Positions 9,661 through 18,070 of a stretch of DNA of 64,000 bases are shown in pieces (the stretch's first letter is position 1; each line of letters starts with the position of its first letter). The notes under the pieces are model-generated. The model saw nothing but the letters and a program-made list of their open reading frames with translations. It searched no databases and was not told the DNA's origin. The stretch lies in NCBI GenBank assembly GCA_934552825.1, contig CAKTEQ010000002.1:323127-387126 (forward strand), written 5' to 3'. The stretch is from an uncultured Oscillospiraceae bacterium. GTDB taxonomy: Bacteria; Bacillota; Clostridia; Oscillospirales; Oscillospiraceae. Made by a program: the position numbers and the translations under genes.

Positions 9661-10503
9661 TCACATCTCCCGGCTTATCGCCTGGGCGCATTCCTCAACA
9701 GTCAGCGCCGTGAGGGGCAGGTCGAAGCCGTGCTTGTTGAGCTCCCAGCTCAGGAGCACCGGATCCGGCACGGTGAGCCCATAGCTCTTGAGCATCTCCA
9801 CATGGGTGAACACCTCTTTCGGCGCCCCGTCGGCGATGACCTTCCCGCCGCTCATCACGACGAGCCTGTCCGCCTGGGCAGCCTCGTCCATATGATGGGT
9901 TATGTAAACCACAGTCACCCCACGCTCCCGGTTCAGGCGCGTGATGGTCTCCATGACCTCCCGCCTGCCCTGGGGATCCAGCATGGCTGTGGGCTCGTCC
10001 AGCACAATGCACTCCGGCAGCATGGCGATGACGCCCGCTATGGCGACGCGCTGCTTCTGCCCGCCTGAAAGGAGGCTCGGCGAGTGCTCCCGGAAGTCGT
10101 ACATGCCCACGAGGCGGAGCGCCTCGTCCACCCGGCGGCGTATCTCCCCCGGCTCCACGCCCAGGTTCTCCGGGGCAAAGGCCACATCGTCCTCCACCAC
10201 GTTCGCCACGATCTGGTTGTCCGGATTCTGGAACACCATGCCCACGGTGCGGCGTATCTCCATGAGCTTTTCCTCGGCGGCAGTGTCCATGCCCGCCACG
10301 TACACCTTCCCGCCGGATGGCAGGAGGATGCCGTTGAAGTGCTTGGCGAGGGTGGATTTGCCGGAGCCGTTGTGCCCCAGCACCGCCACGAAGGAGCCCT
10401 TTTCGATCTCCAGGTTCACGTCGTCCAGCACTATTTTCTTCTCCTCAGTCTCCTCCTGATTATAGGAAAAGGTAAGGTTTTCAGCTTTTATTATCTCGCT
10501 CAT
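9661..10503 (-). CDS. ecfA1: Energy-coupling factor transporter ATPase EcfA1
   Basis: This is the first ATPase of the ECF module, 280 residues. Walker A GHNGSGKS lies at 43-50, the Q-loop region is MVFQNPDNQIVANVVEDDVAF, the signature is LLSGGQKQR and Walker B is CIVLDEPTAMLDP. The QNPDNQ motif separates EcfA1 from EcfA2, which has QYPEYQ. The ATG follows GGAG with 9-base spacing and lies 16 bases after the methyltransferase gene, so both share an operon. No S-component is encoded in this window; its partners must be elsewhere. Confidence 0.92.
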   Translation of the reverse strand: MSEIIKAENLTFSYNQEETEEKKIVLDDVNLEIEKGSFVAVLGHNGSGKSTLAKHFNGILLPSGGKVYVAGMDTAAEEKLMEIRRTVGMVFQNPDNQIVANVVEDDVAFAPENLGVEPGEIRRRVDEALRLVGMYDFREHSPSLLSGGQKQRVAIAGVIAMLPECIVLDEPTAMLDPQGRREVMETITRLNRERGVTVVYITHHMDEAAQADRLVVMSGGKVIADGAPKEVFTHVEMLKSYGLTVPDPVLLSWELNKHGFDLPLTALTVEECAQAISREM

Positions 10504-10519
10504 TGTCGGTTTCTCCAGT

Positions 10520-11383
10520 TCAGTCCTTAGTCCATCTTCCGGCGGAGCCGCAGGGCAGAAACAGCCCCGATTCCGTCACAGGCAGCCCCAGCTCATCGCT
10601 CTCCGTGTGCCCTCCGTGCTTTTTCGTCACGAGGGTGTCCAGGATATAGGTTAGCACCGAGGGGGCGAGCCCCGTGGTGTAGGAATTGATTATCACGAAC
10701 AGCGGGTCCTCCGAGAGGACGCCGGTGCACAGCTGCACGAAATCGTATAGGTTCTCCTCCAGCTTCCATATCTCCCCGGAGGGTCCCCGGCCGTAGGAGG
10801 GCGGGTCCATAATGATGGCGTCGTAGCGCCTGCCCCGCTTTATCTCCCGCTCCACGAACTTGGCGCAGTCGTCCACTATCCAGCGGATGGGGCTGTCCCC
10901 CAGGCCGGAAAGGCGGGCGTTCTCCCTGCCCCAGGCGACCATGCCCTTCGCCGCGTCCACGTGGCACACCTTCGCCCCGGCGCTCGCCGCGGCTACCGTG
11001 GCGCCCCCCGTGTAGGCGAAGAGGTTGAGCACGTTTATCTCCCGCCCGGCACCGGCTATCTTCCGGCGGATAAAGTCCCAGTTTGCCGCCTGCTCCGGGA
11101 AAAGCCCCGTATGCTTGAAGTTCATGAGCTTCACCTGGAATTTCAGGTCCTTATAAACCACGAACCACTTCTCCGGCAGGGTGTTGCCGCTCCAGCGTCC
11201 GCCGCCGGAGTTCGAGCGCCGGTAGCTGGCGTCAGGCGCTTTCCAGCGCCTGTCCCGCCGGGGCGTTTTCCAGATAGCCTGAGGGTCAGGGCGCAGGAGT
11301 ATCTTGTCCCCCCAGCGCTCCAGCTTTTCCCCCGAGCCGCAGTCTATAAGTTCGTAATCTTTCCATCCGTCAGCAATCCACAT
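10520..11383 (-). CDS. Class I SAM-dependent methyltransferase, RlmI/COG1092-like
   Basis: The product (287 residues) has a Rossmann methyltransferase core: NLFAYTGGATVAAASAGA for SAM binding (motif I), HVDAAKGMVAWGRENA, and DPPSYGRG (motif IV), which is the catalytic signature of the RlmI-like 23S rRNA cytosine-C5 methyltransferases. The N-terminal part is shorter than in RlmI, with no clear PUA domain, so the exact RNA target is uncertain. I chose the ATG at 11383; a GTG at 11422 in the same frame would overlap a short upstream reading frame. It heads the transcription unit that continues into ecfA1. Confidence 0.75.
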   Translation of the reverse strand: MWIADGWKDYELIDCGSGEKLERWGDKILLRPDPQAIWKTPRRDRRWKAPDASYRRSNSGGGRWSGNTLPEKWFVVYKDLKFQVKLMNFKHTGLFPEQAANWDFIRRKIAGAGREINVLNLFAYTGGATVAAASAGAKVCHVDAAKGMVAWGRENARLSGLGDSPIRWIVDDCAKFVEREIKRGRRYDAIIMDPPSYGRGPSGEIWKLEENLYDFVQLCTGVLSEDPLFVIINSYTTGLAPSVLTYILDTLVTKKHGGHTESDELGLPVTESGLFLPCGSAGRWTKD

Positions 11384-11387
11384 AAGC

Positions 11388-11435
11388 TTAATCCAATCCG
11401 CCCCTTCCGGGCTGCTTCGCACACATCCGAGGCAT
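11388..11435 (-). other. Possible 15-codon upstream reading frame
   Basis: An ATG at 11435, about 10 nt after the predicted transcription start, opens a frame reading MPRMCAKQPGRGGLD with a TAA only four bases before the methyltransferase ATG. It has no ribosome binding site, so it would be near-leaderless. It may couple to the methyltransferase or may be chance. Confidence 0.25.
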
Positions 11436-11451
11436 TTTATGTCAAGGTAGA

Positions 11452-11481
11452 ATTATACCATAGCGTTGCCCGTCAAGTCAA
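11452..11481 (-). promoter_or_regulatory. Predicted promoter of the methyltransferase-ecf-truA unit
   Basis: On the minus strand TTGACT (11476-11481) is 18 bases from a perfect TATAAT (11452-11457). The -10 element also carries an upstream TG (TGGTATAAT), an extended -10. Confidence 0.65.
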
Positions 11482-11760
11482 CGTCTCCGACATATTCCAC
11501 CTTACATTAAGAAAACTGAAGCAGCGCCCCAAGGGAACCCGCTTTCGCCGACAGTGGCAAAGCCCCCCTTGTGTAAAGGGGGGACGGCCGCGGAGCGGCA
11601 GGGGGGATTGACGCCTCGGAGCGGGAGAGTTTTTATGTGAAGGGTCAAGGTGGCGCCCCCTCCGTCAGGCGAAGTCTGACACCTCCACTTACGCAGGGGA
11701 GGCTTTGGGTGAACCGCCGCCGCTTCGCTACCCCTGTTCACCAGCGGGAGACTTTCTTTA
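11482..11760. repeat. Intergenic repeat stretch
   Basis: The space between the methyltransferase promoter and the terminator of the small membrane protein gene holds an inverted CCCCCCTT...AAGGGGGG unit (11560-11613) and an inverted 60-bp unit (about 11654-11708). No gene is seen; the open frames are repeat-derived. Confidence 0.65.
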
Positions 11761-11763
11761 CGC

Positions 11764-11796
11764 AAAAAGAGAAGGCATCCTTTCGGATGCCTTCTC
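11764..11796 (-). terminator. Rho-independent terminator of the lipoprotein cluster
   Basis: A perfect 12-bp stem (11769-11780 with 11785-11796, GAGAAGGCATCC) with a TTTC loop is followed on the minus strand by five Ts. It lies directly behind the small membrane protein gene. Confidence 0.85.
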
Positions 11797-11801
11797 GCCG
11801 T

Positions 11802-11999
11802 TTATCCCACGGGCGGCTGGCTGCTCACCGCGCCCACGAACAAAAGGGTCAGCCCGATGTAGCCTATCAGCGCCAGGGCCGCAAGCCCCAGCACCACTAC
11901 CAGGACCACCCGCAGCGTCTTCTGCCGCAGCCAGACGCAGGACGCGACTATTCCCGCCGCCGCCAAAAGCAGCAGAATCACAGCAGTTCCAAGTGTCAT
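11802..11999 (-). CDS. Small two-helix membrane protein, unknown
   Basis: The 65-residue product is almost entirely two hydrophobic segments (about residues 3-22 and 29-55) separated by WLRQKTLR, ending in a Pro-Pro-Val-Gly tail. I do not recognise a family. Its ATG overlaps the stop of the 37-residue gene upstream (ATGA), so translation is probably coupled. It is the last gene before a strong terminator. Confidence 0.6.
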   Translation of the reverse strand: MTLGTAVILLLLAAAGIVASCVWLRQKTLRVVLVVVLGLAALALIGYIGLTLLFVGAVSSQPPVG

Positions 12000-12109
12000 T
12001 TCTCCACATCCTCCTTATAAAGATGCTCCTCACGCCGCTCCTCGCCGACGGGCATTGGGGGCGGGGCAGGCTCAAAGCCGAACCTCTTTCCCGGCTCCGC
12101 GTCGGTCAT
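11996..12109 (-). CDS. Small acidic/proline-rich protein, 37 residues, unknown
   Basis: The ATG (complement of 12107-12109) sits behind an ideal GGAGG with 5-base spacing. The frame encodes 37 residues (MTDAEPGKRF at the start, a Pro-rich middle, an Arg/Glu-rich end) and stops inside an ATGA overlap with the next gene. The ribosome binding site and coupling support translation. It is soluble-looking and I know no homologue. The gap to the lipoprotein gene upstream is 56 bases. Confidence 0.55.
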   Translation of the reverse strand: MTDAEPGKRFGFEPAPPPMPVGEERREEHLYKEDVEK

Positions 12110-12165
12110 TTTTCCTCCGTTCGTCCCGGGGAAGTCCTCTGTTCCCTTCTTCATCCCCGTTTACC

Positions 12166-13482
12166 TCAATCGCAGATGCTGAAATACAGGCTGCTGTACG
12201 GGTCGAGGGTCTCAATATCCAGTATCGCGGCCTCGGGAGCGATGTTGTCCATCTGCATCCGCTTCGCGCAGTCCGGGTAGTTGTCCGGCTCCGCCGACGC
12301 CGCGAAGACAAGTCCGTCATAGTCCTCAGGCAGATACACCATATAGCTCTTCGTCAGGGTCATAGCCCAGTCCCCGACGTCGTACCGCCATTGCGTGGAG
12401 TAGCCGAATTCGATCTGATAACTGTTTCCCTCCCAGCTGACGGTGTGGAGGTAATAATTCTCCCCCCGGTCGCTGTTGTCATATGTGGTGTCCGTAGTGA
12501 ACCACATACCCGTCCAGGCGTCGTACAGCTCGCCGGAGACGACGGCCAATCTGTCCGCATCTGTGATCTCCCCATCGGCAATGTAGCAGATGGCGTCGAA
12601 CTGTATCTCCCGGATGCCGTCGTGGGTGACGTCGTAGTTCTTTATGACCTCCCAGTAGCAATCCCCTGTTCTGTACTCCTCGCCCAGGTAGTTGTAGCTG
12701 CACACGCCGTCCGTGAGCAGGTATGTGCCCATATCCATATCGGCGTTTATCTCAAGGCCGTTGCGCTCGAAATACTCCGCCGACGACTGGATGCCCTCCG
12801 CGGGCATGAGCATACCGTCGTTTGCCATGTCGATGAGGTCGCCGCTGACAGTCCTGTCGAGTGTCAGCACGTCGCCGCTGCCGTCAAAGTGGAGTGTAAT
12901 GCCGTTTTCCTCCACCCACAGCGTGCCGTATTCGATCACATCCTCCTGGTCGTTGATAAGCTCCCAGGTGGCGTCGTCATGTATCCTGAGCCAGAGGTTC
13001 TCCCCCTGATACTCCCACAGTCCAACATAGTCCTCAAGGTCACCGCCGCCGATGGTGATGGTGGACAGGTCCTCCCGGAACACATAGCGCTCCTCCGGAT
13101 CCCAGATCCAGATAAGCTCATCGGCGTCCCCGTTTTCATGGATGAAGCTCACCAGCACGTCGCTCTCCCCGTCCCCGTCGATATCCTCGAAGGAGATGGC
13201 GTTGAACGCCTGCCGCGCGTCGGGCACGTTCATGGGGAAGGACACGCTGTCATAGAGCACCTGCACCGAATCATCCCAGTAAAACGCCGCGCTGCTCTCA
13301 CCCACCGTGACCAGCACGTCAACGCTCTCACCGTCGTGGGTGATGGTGCCGTCGGCCACGACCACACCGGTCGTGCGCCAGTCGTCCCCGGCGATATATT
13401 CCTCCTGCTCCCCGCCGCAGGCGGCAAGGCTCAGGCATGCCGCCGCCAGCAGGAGCGCGAAATATCTCTTGAATTTCATCAT
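12166..13482 (-). CDS. Acidic lipoprotein with a VCBS/FG-GAP-like segment, unknown
   Basis: The 438-residue product has a lipoprotein signal with lipobox LAAC (Cys22), so it is probably anchored to the outer face of the membrane. It is strongly acidic and rich in Asp, Tyr and Trp. Near residue 100 a DIDGDGESDVLVSF stretch looks like the calcium-binding loop of VCBS/FG-GAP blades. A module at about 150-220 with the pattern Gly-x-Trp-x-Tyr, x-Leu-x-Leu, x-x-Thr-Trp resembles two modules in the 273-residue lipoprotein encoded next to it. The function is unknown. Two ATGs are adjacent; the first follows AGAGGG. Confidence 0.7.
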   Translation of the reverse strand: MMKFKRYFALLLAAACLSLAACGGEQEEYIAGDDWRTTGVVVADGTITHDGESVDVLVTVGESSAAFYWDDSVQVLYDSVSFPMNVPDARQAFNAISFEDIDGDGESDVLVSFIHENGDADELIWIWDPEERYVFREDLSTITIGGGDLEDYVGLWEYQGENLWLRIHDDATWELINDQEDVIEYGTLWVEENGITLHFDGSGDVLTLDRTVSGDLIDMANDGMLMPAEGIQSSAEYFERNGLEINADMDMGTYLLTDGVCSYNYLGEEYRTGDCYWEVIKNYDVTHDGIREIQFDAICYIADGEITDADRLAVVSGELYDAWTGMWFTTDTTYDNSDRGENYYLHTVSWEGNSYQIEFGYSTQWRYDVGDWAMTLTKSYMVYLPEDYDGLVFAASAEPDNYPDCAKRMQMDNIAPEAAILDIETLDPYSSLYFSICD

Positions 13483-13507
13483 CTTCGCTGCCCTCTCTTT
13501 CTTCGTA

Positions 13508-14329
13508 TCACTCCATCAGGTAATAGACGCCCTCGTCACCCCAGACGAGCACATCAGTGTCGAACTCGAATACCCGGTAGGACATTCCCTCATACATGGT
13601 GGAGTCCGCGTAATAAACGCTCGCCTCGTCCATGGAATAGGTGAACACGCCGCAGTCCATTTCCTCCGGCTCCTCCCCGGCGGTGCGCTGATAATAGCTC
13701 CAGTTCCCGTCCCCGTCGATGACTATGTACATCTCCGCCGAGAGGTCCCCGTCGTAGTACCACACGCCCTGAAATTCCGAGACATTTCTCTGATAGAGCT
13801 CCGAGTTCCAGCTGTAATACTCATTGCCCTCCTGCTCCCGGCCGGGGTAGTCGTGAGGCTCGGTCTCGTCGTCCTCCGTGGGGAAGTCATACTCCCAGTA
13901 GTCCTCCCACTCCTCGTCCCAGAGATCCTCGGCGCTGTCGATGCCGCTGTAATAGAAGTAACCGTAGGCGCCCAGGTACAGCGTCCCGTCGTCCTCCGCG
14001 GAGAAGATGCAGCTGCTGTATCCATCGTCCTCGTAGGCATACAGGTCATCGTAGTCCTCGTCGTAGCCTATCCAGCCGCTTACGTCGCCGTTCTCCCCGC
14101 TGAGCGTCCAGGTGCCGTCACCGTTGAGCTCCAGATAAGTCCATTCCCCCGTGAGGTCCTGGGGCATATATATCCCCGCCAGATCGCCCGTGTCAACGCT
14201 GCGGACAGCGTCGCCGCCCAGCCCTTCGTTGGGGTCGTCAATCTCCCCGCCTCTGCCGCCGCACGCCGCGCACAGAAGGCACAGGATCATCGCCAGGGCC
14301 ATGGCAGAATATCTCTTCCAGTTTTTCAT
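13508..14329 (-). CDS. Very acidic lipoprotein with repeated Trp/Tyr modules, unknown
   Basis: The 273-residue product has a lipobox CAAC (Cys23) after a short hydrophobic signal. The mature part is extremely rich in Asp, Glu, Tyr and Trp. Two related modules can be seen: one beginning DLTGEWTYLELNGDGTWTL near residue 60 and one beginning EFQGVWYYDGDLSAEMYIV near residue 185. Both have a Gly-x-Trp start, a strand ending in Asp-Gly-x-Trp and a later Tyr-rich strand, suggestive of small beta-barrels. I know no named family. The ATG follows AAGGAG. It lies 25 bases after the DUF2442-type gene and 25 bases before the next lipoprotein gene. Confidence 0.7.
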   Translation of the reverse strand: MKNWKRYSAMALAMILCLLCAACGGRGGEIDDPNEGLGGDAVRSVDTGDLAGIYMPQDLTGEWTYLELNGDGTWTLSGENGDVSGWIGYDEDYDDLYAYEDDGYSSCIFSAEDDGTLYLGAYGYFYYSGIDSAEDLWDEEWEDYWEYDFPTEDDETEPHDYPGREQEGNEYYSWNSELYQRNVSEFQGVWYYDGDLSAEMYIVIDGDGNWSYYQRTAGEEPEEMDCGVFTYSMDEASVYYADSTMYEGMSYRVFEFDTDVLVWGDEGVYYLME

Positions 14330-14354
14330 CTCTTGTTTCTCCTTTTCACTTGAG

Positions 14355-14594
14355 TCAATGCTCCTGTTCCACCATGGACAGGATCTCGTCGTGGCTCAGC
14401 TCCACGCTGCCGAAGCGGACGAAGATGCCGTTTGTCACGGCGCTGTTCCACACCTGCATATCTGCGAGGGGGCGGAAGCGTATCTTGTCCAGATAGGGCT
14501 TCATGTCAAGGAGAAGCCGGCTTCCGGACACAAAATCGACCTGCAAAATATAGTCGGACAGTGGCGTAACGGCTGTGAGATACTTTCTGTTCAA
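14355..14594 (-). CDS. DUF2442-type small protein
   Basis: Using the TTG at 14594, which has GGAGG 8 bases upstream, the product is 79 residues: MNRKYLTAVTPLSDYILQVDF, then Arg-Leu-Leu-Leu-Asp and a C-terminal segment with VRFGSVELSHDEI. The pattern (V-x-P-L-x-D-Y-x-L-x-V-x-F-x-x-G, then a short strand, then a final W/V-x-G-x-x-L-x-x-x) fits DUF2442, whose members often occur with toxin-antitoxin DUF4160 genes; none is adjacent here. It heads the lipoprotein cluster and lies just past the terminator of the regulator gene. Confidence 0.6.
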   Translation of the reverse strand: MNRKYLTAVTPLSDYILQVDFVSGSRLLLDMKPYLDKIRFRPLADMQVWNSAVTNGIFVRFGSVELSHDEILSMVEQEH

Positions 14595-14631
14595 TATCGC
14601 GTCCTCCTTTCCGCAAGTGCCGCAAATATAT

Positions 14632-14664
14632 AAAAATCCACCGTACACTCATTGTACGGTGGAT
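14632..14664 (-). terminator. Terminator of the LuxR/MalT-type regulator gene
   Basis: An 11-bp perfect stem (ATCCACCGTAC, 14636-14646, with 14654-14664) and a 7-base loop are followed on the minus strand by five Ts. It lies 27 bases past the stop codon. Confidence 0.85.
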
Positions 14665-14690
14665 CTGAAAAAATAACTATTAACCAAAGG

Positions 14691-17171
14691 TTAGCTCTTT
14701 CCCCGGAGCAGGCGGCACAGCTGCTGCCTCTTTGTCCTGGTGTCCCCCTGGATATGGAGCTTTGAGTATATCCGGCTTACATACTGCTTGACGCTGCCCT
14801 CGGAGAGAAAGAGCCTTTCCGCGATCTCCCTGTTGCTCAGGCGCTGGGTCAGCAGGTCCACTATCCCGCACTCCCGTTCTGTCAGCACGGCGAGCTCACG
14901 GGGTCTCACGGTCTCGGTCCGCCGCCGTTTCGCCCCTTCCCCAAGCTCGATGATACGGCGGATAAATTCGTCCTGAATTTCCTCCCTGAGCATCGTCTCC
15001 AGATAACCGTAGTTCTCCGCGAATGGCATAACGAAGCCGTCCGCCCGGGCGTCCCTGAGCGCCCGGGATAGCAGCTCCCGGGCCTCCCCGGTCTTGCCCA
15101 GCATGGAATAAGCCGCCGCGGTCTGGATGCGGATATGCAGGGCGACCAGCGCGTAATGCATCCCTTCACACAGAGCGAGCAGCTCCCCGCTGCGCCCGAT
15201 GACCTTGGCGTACGCCCCCTGGGCGAGATACACCTGGCTCTCTATCATCTCCGCCATGGGTCTGCCCGGCGCGAGGATGTTGAGTGAGGATAGCCGGTGC
15301 CGGGCGAATATCTCCGGTATCCTCTCCGCCTCCCCCTGCACGGCGCGGCAATAGGCGCAGCTCCCGTTCCAGATGTTTATCCACGCGGCGTTATGGTGCC
15401 CCAGCAGCGCCGTGCGCCGCTCCTCAAAGGTATACCGGGGCTCCGCGTCAGCAAACAGCGCCAGCCGCCACGCCAGAAAATCGCAGCACAGCGCCATGTT
15501 CTCCTGTCCGTTCCCCTCTATCCGGGCATAGGCGCTCTCCAGCTCAATTTGGGCGTCCGTGAGACGCCCCTGCATATACGCCGCCTCCGCCCTCATGATC
15601 TTCTCCGCGCCCTGTCCGTGATTGCCCGTTATCTTGTAGTAATGGGGCATGCACTCGTCCATCTCGGCGAGCTCGCTTTCCAGCTCCCCCGGCGCCCGGT
15701 AGAACATCATCAGGACCGACGGGGAGCCGAAAGTCCATCCCCCGTCGTTGCGGATGCTGATGGCGGGGCGGGACATCTGGCTGCTGGCGCTGCGGTGCAG
15801 GCGGCTCATGGCGCTTATGTCATTGTAGCAGAGGAAGCTCATAATAAGGTCGCACTCCCCCCGCAGATTGCCCCGCTCCTCCCCAGGCAGCTCCGGATGC
15901 TCCTCGATGGCTGTCAGCAGCAGCTCCTTCAGCTCCAGCATCTTCGGGATGTTCCTCCAGTTGAACATACAGCGCATCAGCACCAGCAGAGCCAGCGGGT
16001 GTTTTTTTAGCGTGCCTTCCGGGCACTCAGCCAGTGTTTCAAGGACGTCGGCGGGCTTGAGAGAAGCCAGCAGGACGCCCGCGTCCTTTCGCACCACCCG
16101 CAGCAGTCCGTCATAGTCGCCGCTGCGCCTGTACGCCCCCATGGCGTGGAGATACTGCCGCCGCTCCTCGTACCACGCGCCGAAGCGCCCCTGATAAATC
16201 GCCTGCTTCTCCCCGCCCAACGCCTCGAAGGTGCGCTCGGCGCACTCCTTCATCATGTGGTGGAAGCGGTAGGTCGCCCCGTCCGGCAGACGCTTTACAA
16301 ATGCGTTCTGCTCGGTGAGGGCAGAGACTATCTGGCCCGCGTCGTCATCCCCCGTGATAAATCCTGCCATCTCTCCTGTGAACTCGTCGGCGAGCCCCAT
16401 GACCGCCAGGAATTCCCGCTGTCTCTCCGGAAGGGGGTCTATCATGGCGGCGGCAAAGGTGGTGTAGATGTCGGAATTCCTGTCCGGCAGCGCCCCGTGC
16501 TCCGAGAGTGTCCGAAGATTCAGATATATGGCGGAAAACCAGCCCTCGCTGGAATAGAGAAGGCTCTCCACCTGCTCGTCGGTGAGCTCCGTGCCGCAGC
16601 GGTGGGCGTATAGCGCCAGTTCCGTGTGGTTTAGCCTGAGCTGGTCCGTGCCGATATGATAGACCTTGCTCCCCAGGCGCACCGCCTCCCCGGCGGGCAG
16701 GAAGCGGTCCCGGCTCGCGATGATGAGGTGCACGTTTCCCGGCAGGCGGTTTGCGAGAGTACAAATGAAGGATGACGCGCGCTTATCCGTCAGCAGGTGG
16801 AAATCGTCGATGAAAATATAGCGGCCCTCCTCCCCAGCCAGCTCGTGGCAGAGATCCTCCGCCAGCAGCCCGCCGCCCGCCGCGTCCGCGGGGCAGGCGT
16901 AGTCCCGCAGGCATTCAAAGCCCGCCCGGGCAAAGGCGTCCTGAGTGCTCTTCCAGAAGATGGCGAGGTTATCGGAATAGACGCTTATGCGTATTATCTT
17001 CATAGGCTCCGTCTTTGCCCGTTCCTCCAGATACCAGTTCACCGCCGTTGTTTTCCCATAGCCCATGGGTGCGACAACAGTGGTGAGCCGGCAGTGCGAT
17101 ATGGGGCGCAGGCTTTCCTGAAGCCGCTCAGATATGTATATGGTGTTCAGGTTCCATTTTGGTTTCGGCAT
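14691..17171 (-). CDS. MalT/LuxR-type STAND transcriptional regulator
   Basis: The 826-residue protein is a large signal-transducing ATPase regulator. The N-terminus has Walker A APMGYGKTT (34-42) and a Walker B-like YIFIDDFHLL near 118-127. The middle is a long helical region of TPR-like repeats, and the last 65 residues are a LuxR helix-turn-helix (LTERECGIVDLLTQRLSNREIAERLFLSEGSVKQY, in two overlapping parts). Such proteins bind a small effector through the helical domain, oligomerise with ATP and activate target promoters. The ATG follows GGAGGAG. The lipoprotein cluster just downstream, in the same orientation but behind a terminator, is a candidate target; this is inference from position only. 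Confidence 0.88.
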   Translation of the reverse strand: MPKPKWNLNTIYISERLQESLRPISHCRLTTVVAPMGYGKTTAVNWYLEERAKTEPMKIIRISVYSDNLAIFWKSTQDAFARAGFECLRDYACPADAAGGGLLAEDLCHELAGEEGRYIFIDDFHLLTDKRASSFICTLANRLPGNVHLIIASRDRFLPAGEAVRLGSKVYHIGTDQLRLNHTELALYAHRCGTELTDEQVESLLYSSEGWFSAIYLNLRTLSEHGALPDRNSDIYTTFAAAMIDPLPERQREFLAVMGLADEFTGEMAGFITGDDDAGQIVSALTEQNAFVKRLPDGATYRFHHMMKECAERTFEALGGEKQAIYQGRFGAWYEERRQYLHAMGAYRRSGDYDGLLRVVRKDAGVLLASLKPADVLETLAECPEGTLKKHPLALLVLMRCMFNWRNIPKMLELKELLLTAIEEHPELPGEERGNLRGECDLIMSFLCYNDISAMSRLHRSASSQMSRPAISIRNDGGWTFGSPSVLMMFYRAPGELESELAEMDECMPHYYKITGNHGQGAEKIMRAEAAYMQGRLTDAQIELESAYARIEGNGQENMALCCDFLAWRLALFADAEPRYTFEERRTALLGHHNAAWINIWNGSCAYCRAVQGEAERIPEIFARHRLSSLNILAPGRPMAEMIESQVYLAQGAYAKVIGRSGELLALCEGMHYALVALHIRIQTAAAYSMLGKTGEARELLSRALRDARADGFVMPFAENYGYLETMLREEIQDEFIRRIIELGEGAKRRRTETVRPRELAVLTERECGIVDLLTQRLSNREIAERLFLSEGSVKQYVSRIYSKLHIQGDTRTKRQQLCRLLRGKS

Positions 17172-17211
17172 GGCGTCTCCTCCGGGCGATAGTTTTCCGA
17201 CTGTTGTTTTT

Positions 17212-17217
17212 ATTATA
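17212..17217 (-). promoter_or_regulatory. Extended -10 promoter element of the LuxR-type gene
   Basis: A perfect TATAAT preceded by TGG (extended -10) lies 41 bases ahead of the start codon. The -35 region (TTTTCT at 17-base spacing) is poor, so the gene may need an activator or rely on the extended element. Confidence 0.5.
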
Positions 17218-17279
17218 CCATATGGGCACGGACAAGAAAAGCCTCAACCCCAAGGGAACCCGGCGAAGCGCGCTCCCCC

Positions 17280-17812
17280 AAAGGCTCCCCTTGGTGATCA
17301 AGGGGAGCTGGCTCGGCAAAGCCGAGACTGAGGGGATCAGAAGTACAATTTATAAGAGTTCTTGTTACTTTCTTTGGCTTATCAAAGAAAGTAACCAAAG
17401 AAACCCGCTGAGGCAGGCGACTGCGGTCGCCGGCGTTCATTTAGTTTTTTAAGGCTGCCCCCAGCAGTGCCCGGCTCGTGCATCCAGTCAAACCTGCGGT
17501 GCGTCCACATGCATCGGACACGTTGAATATAGTCCCTTCCCCTTGAGTAGAACGCCTCCAACTCAGAGGGAACTGATGACTCTGCGTCCCCGGTTCTCAA
17601 GGGGTGCTGGCACCTGCCTGCATAACGGTAGTAGTCTGAGGCGCAGGGTGAGATTGCCACTTAAATCTACGATTCTGGGCGTGTAGCGTCAGCGGGCCGG
17701 GGAGCTGAAGTCGCTGCCAATCACCCGCCGCGCCGACGTGGGAACCACGCTGTCCGTGGACGCCCCTTCGCCGCCGCAGGGGCTTTGCCCCTGTCGGCGA
17801 AGCGATTTCTTT
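17280..17812 (+). repeat. Long intergenic repeat, copy 2 (with leading 60-bp unit)
   Basis: Positions 17280-17340 are a 60-bp CTCCCCTT...AAGGGGAG...GAGGGG unit. Positions 17341-17812 repeat 770-1240 in the same orientation. Shared landmarks include the TTACTTTCTTTG hairpin, the GGCGACTGCGGTCGCCGGCG palindromic core, GTGCCCGGCTCGTGCATCCA and, at the end, CGCCGCAGGGG...CCCCTGTCGGCG. No frame with a ribosome binding site was seen. Confidence 0.75.
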
Positions 17813-17840
17813 GGGTTAGACCACCAGAAAAAGATGGTGC

Positions 17841-18070
17841 GCCGCTCCGGGCTCGCCCTTTTGCCCCGATTCCGCGTTATCGTCCTTGACATACAGAAAG
17901 TATGTCTGCGTCCTCTGCCTTGAATCAAGACAAAAGGGCTGAGCCGGGAGTCGAGGATTTTTGAAGAGAAAATTGCGTCTGGATGCAAGGCTTTGGGAGC
18001 GAGGAATAATTGCCTTTATTGCGAGTGAGCAAAACGCGGCAGACGGGCGCAATTTTCCTTCAAAAACGGC
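17841..18070 (+). repeat. 230-bp two-hairpin structured repeat, copy 2
   Basis: This matches 4341-4570 base for base apart from about ten substitutions, and it is exactly 13,500 bases downstream. The two long hairpins and the inner GACATAC / GTATGTC hairpin are all kept. It follows directly on the long repeat copy 2, whereas copy 1 precedes an inverted long-repeat fragment, so the units move or assort separately. Confidence 0.7.
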
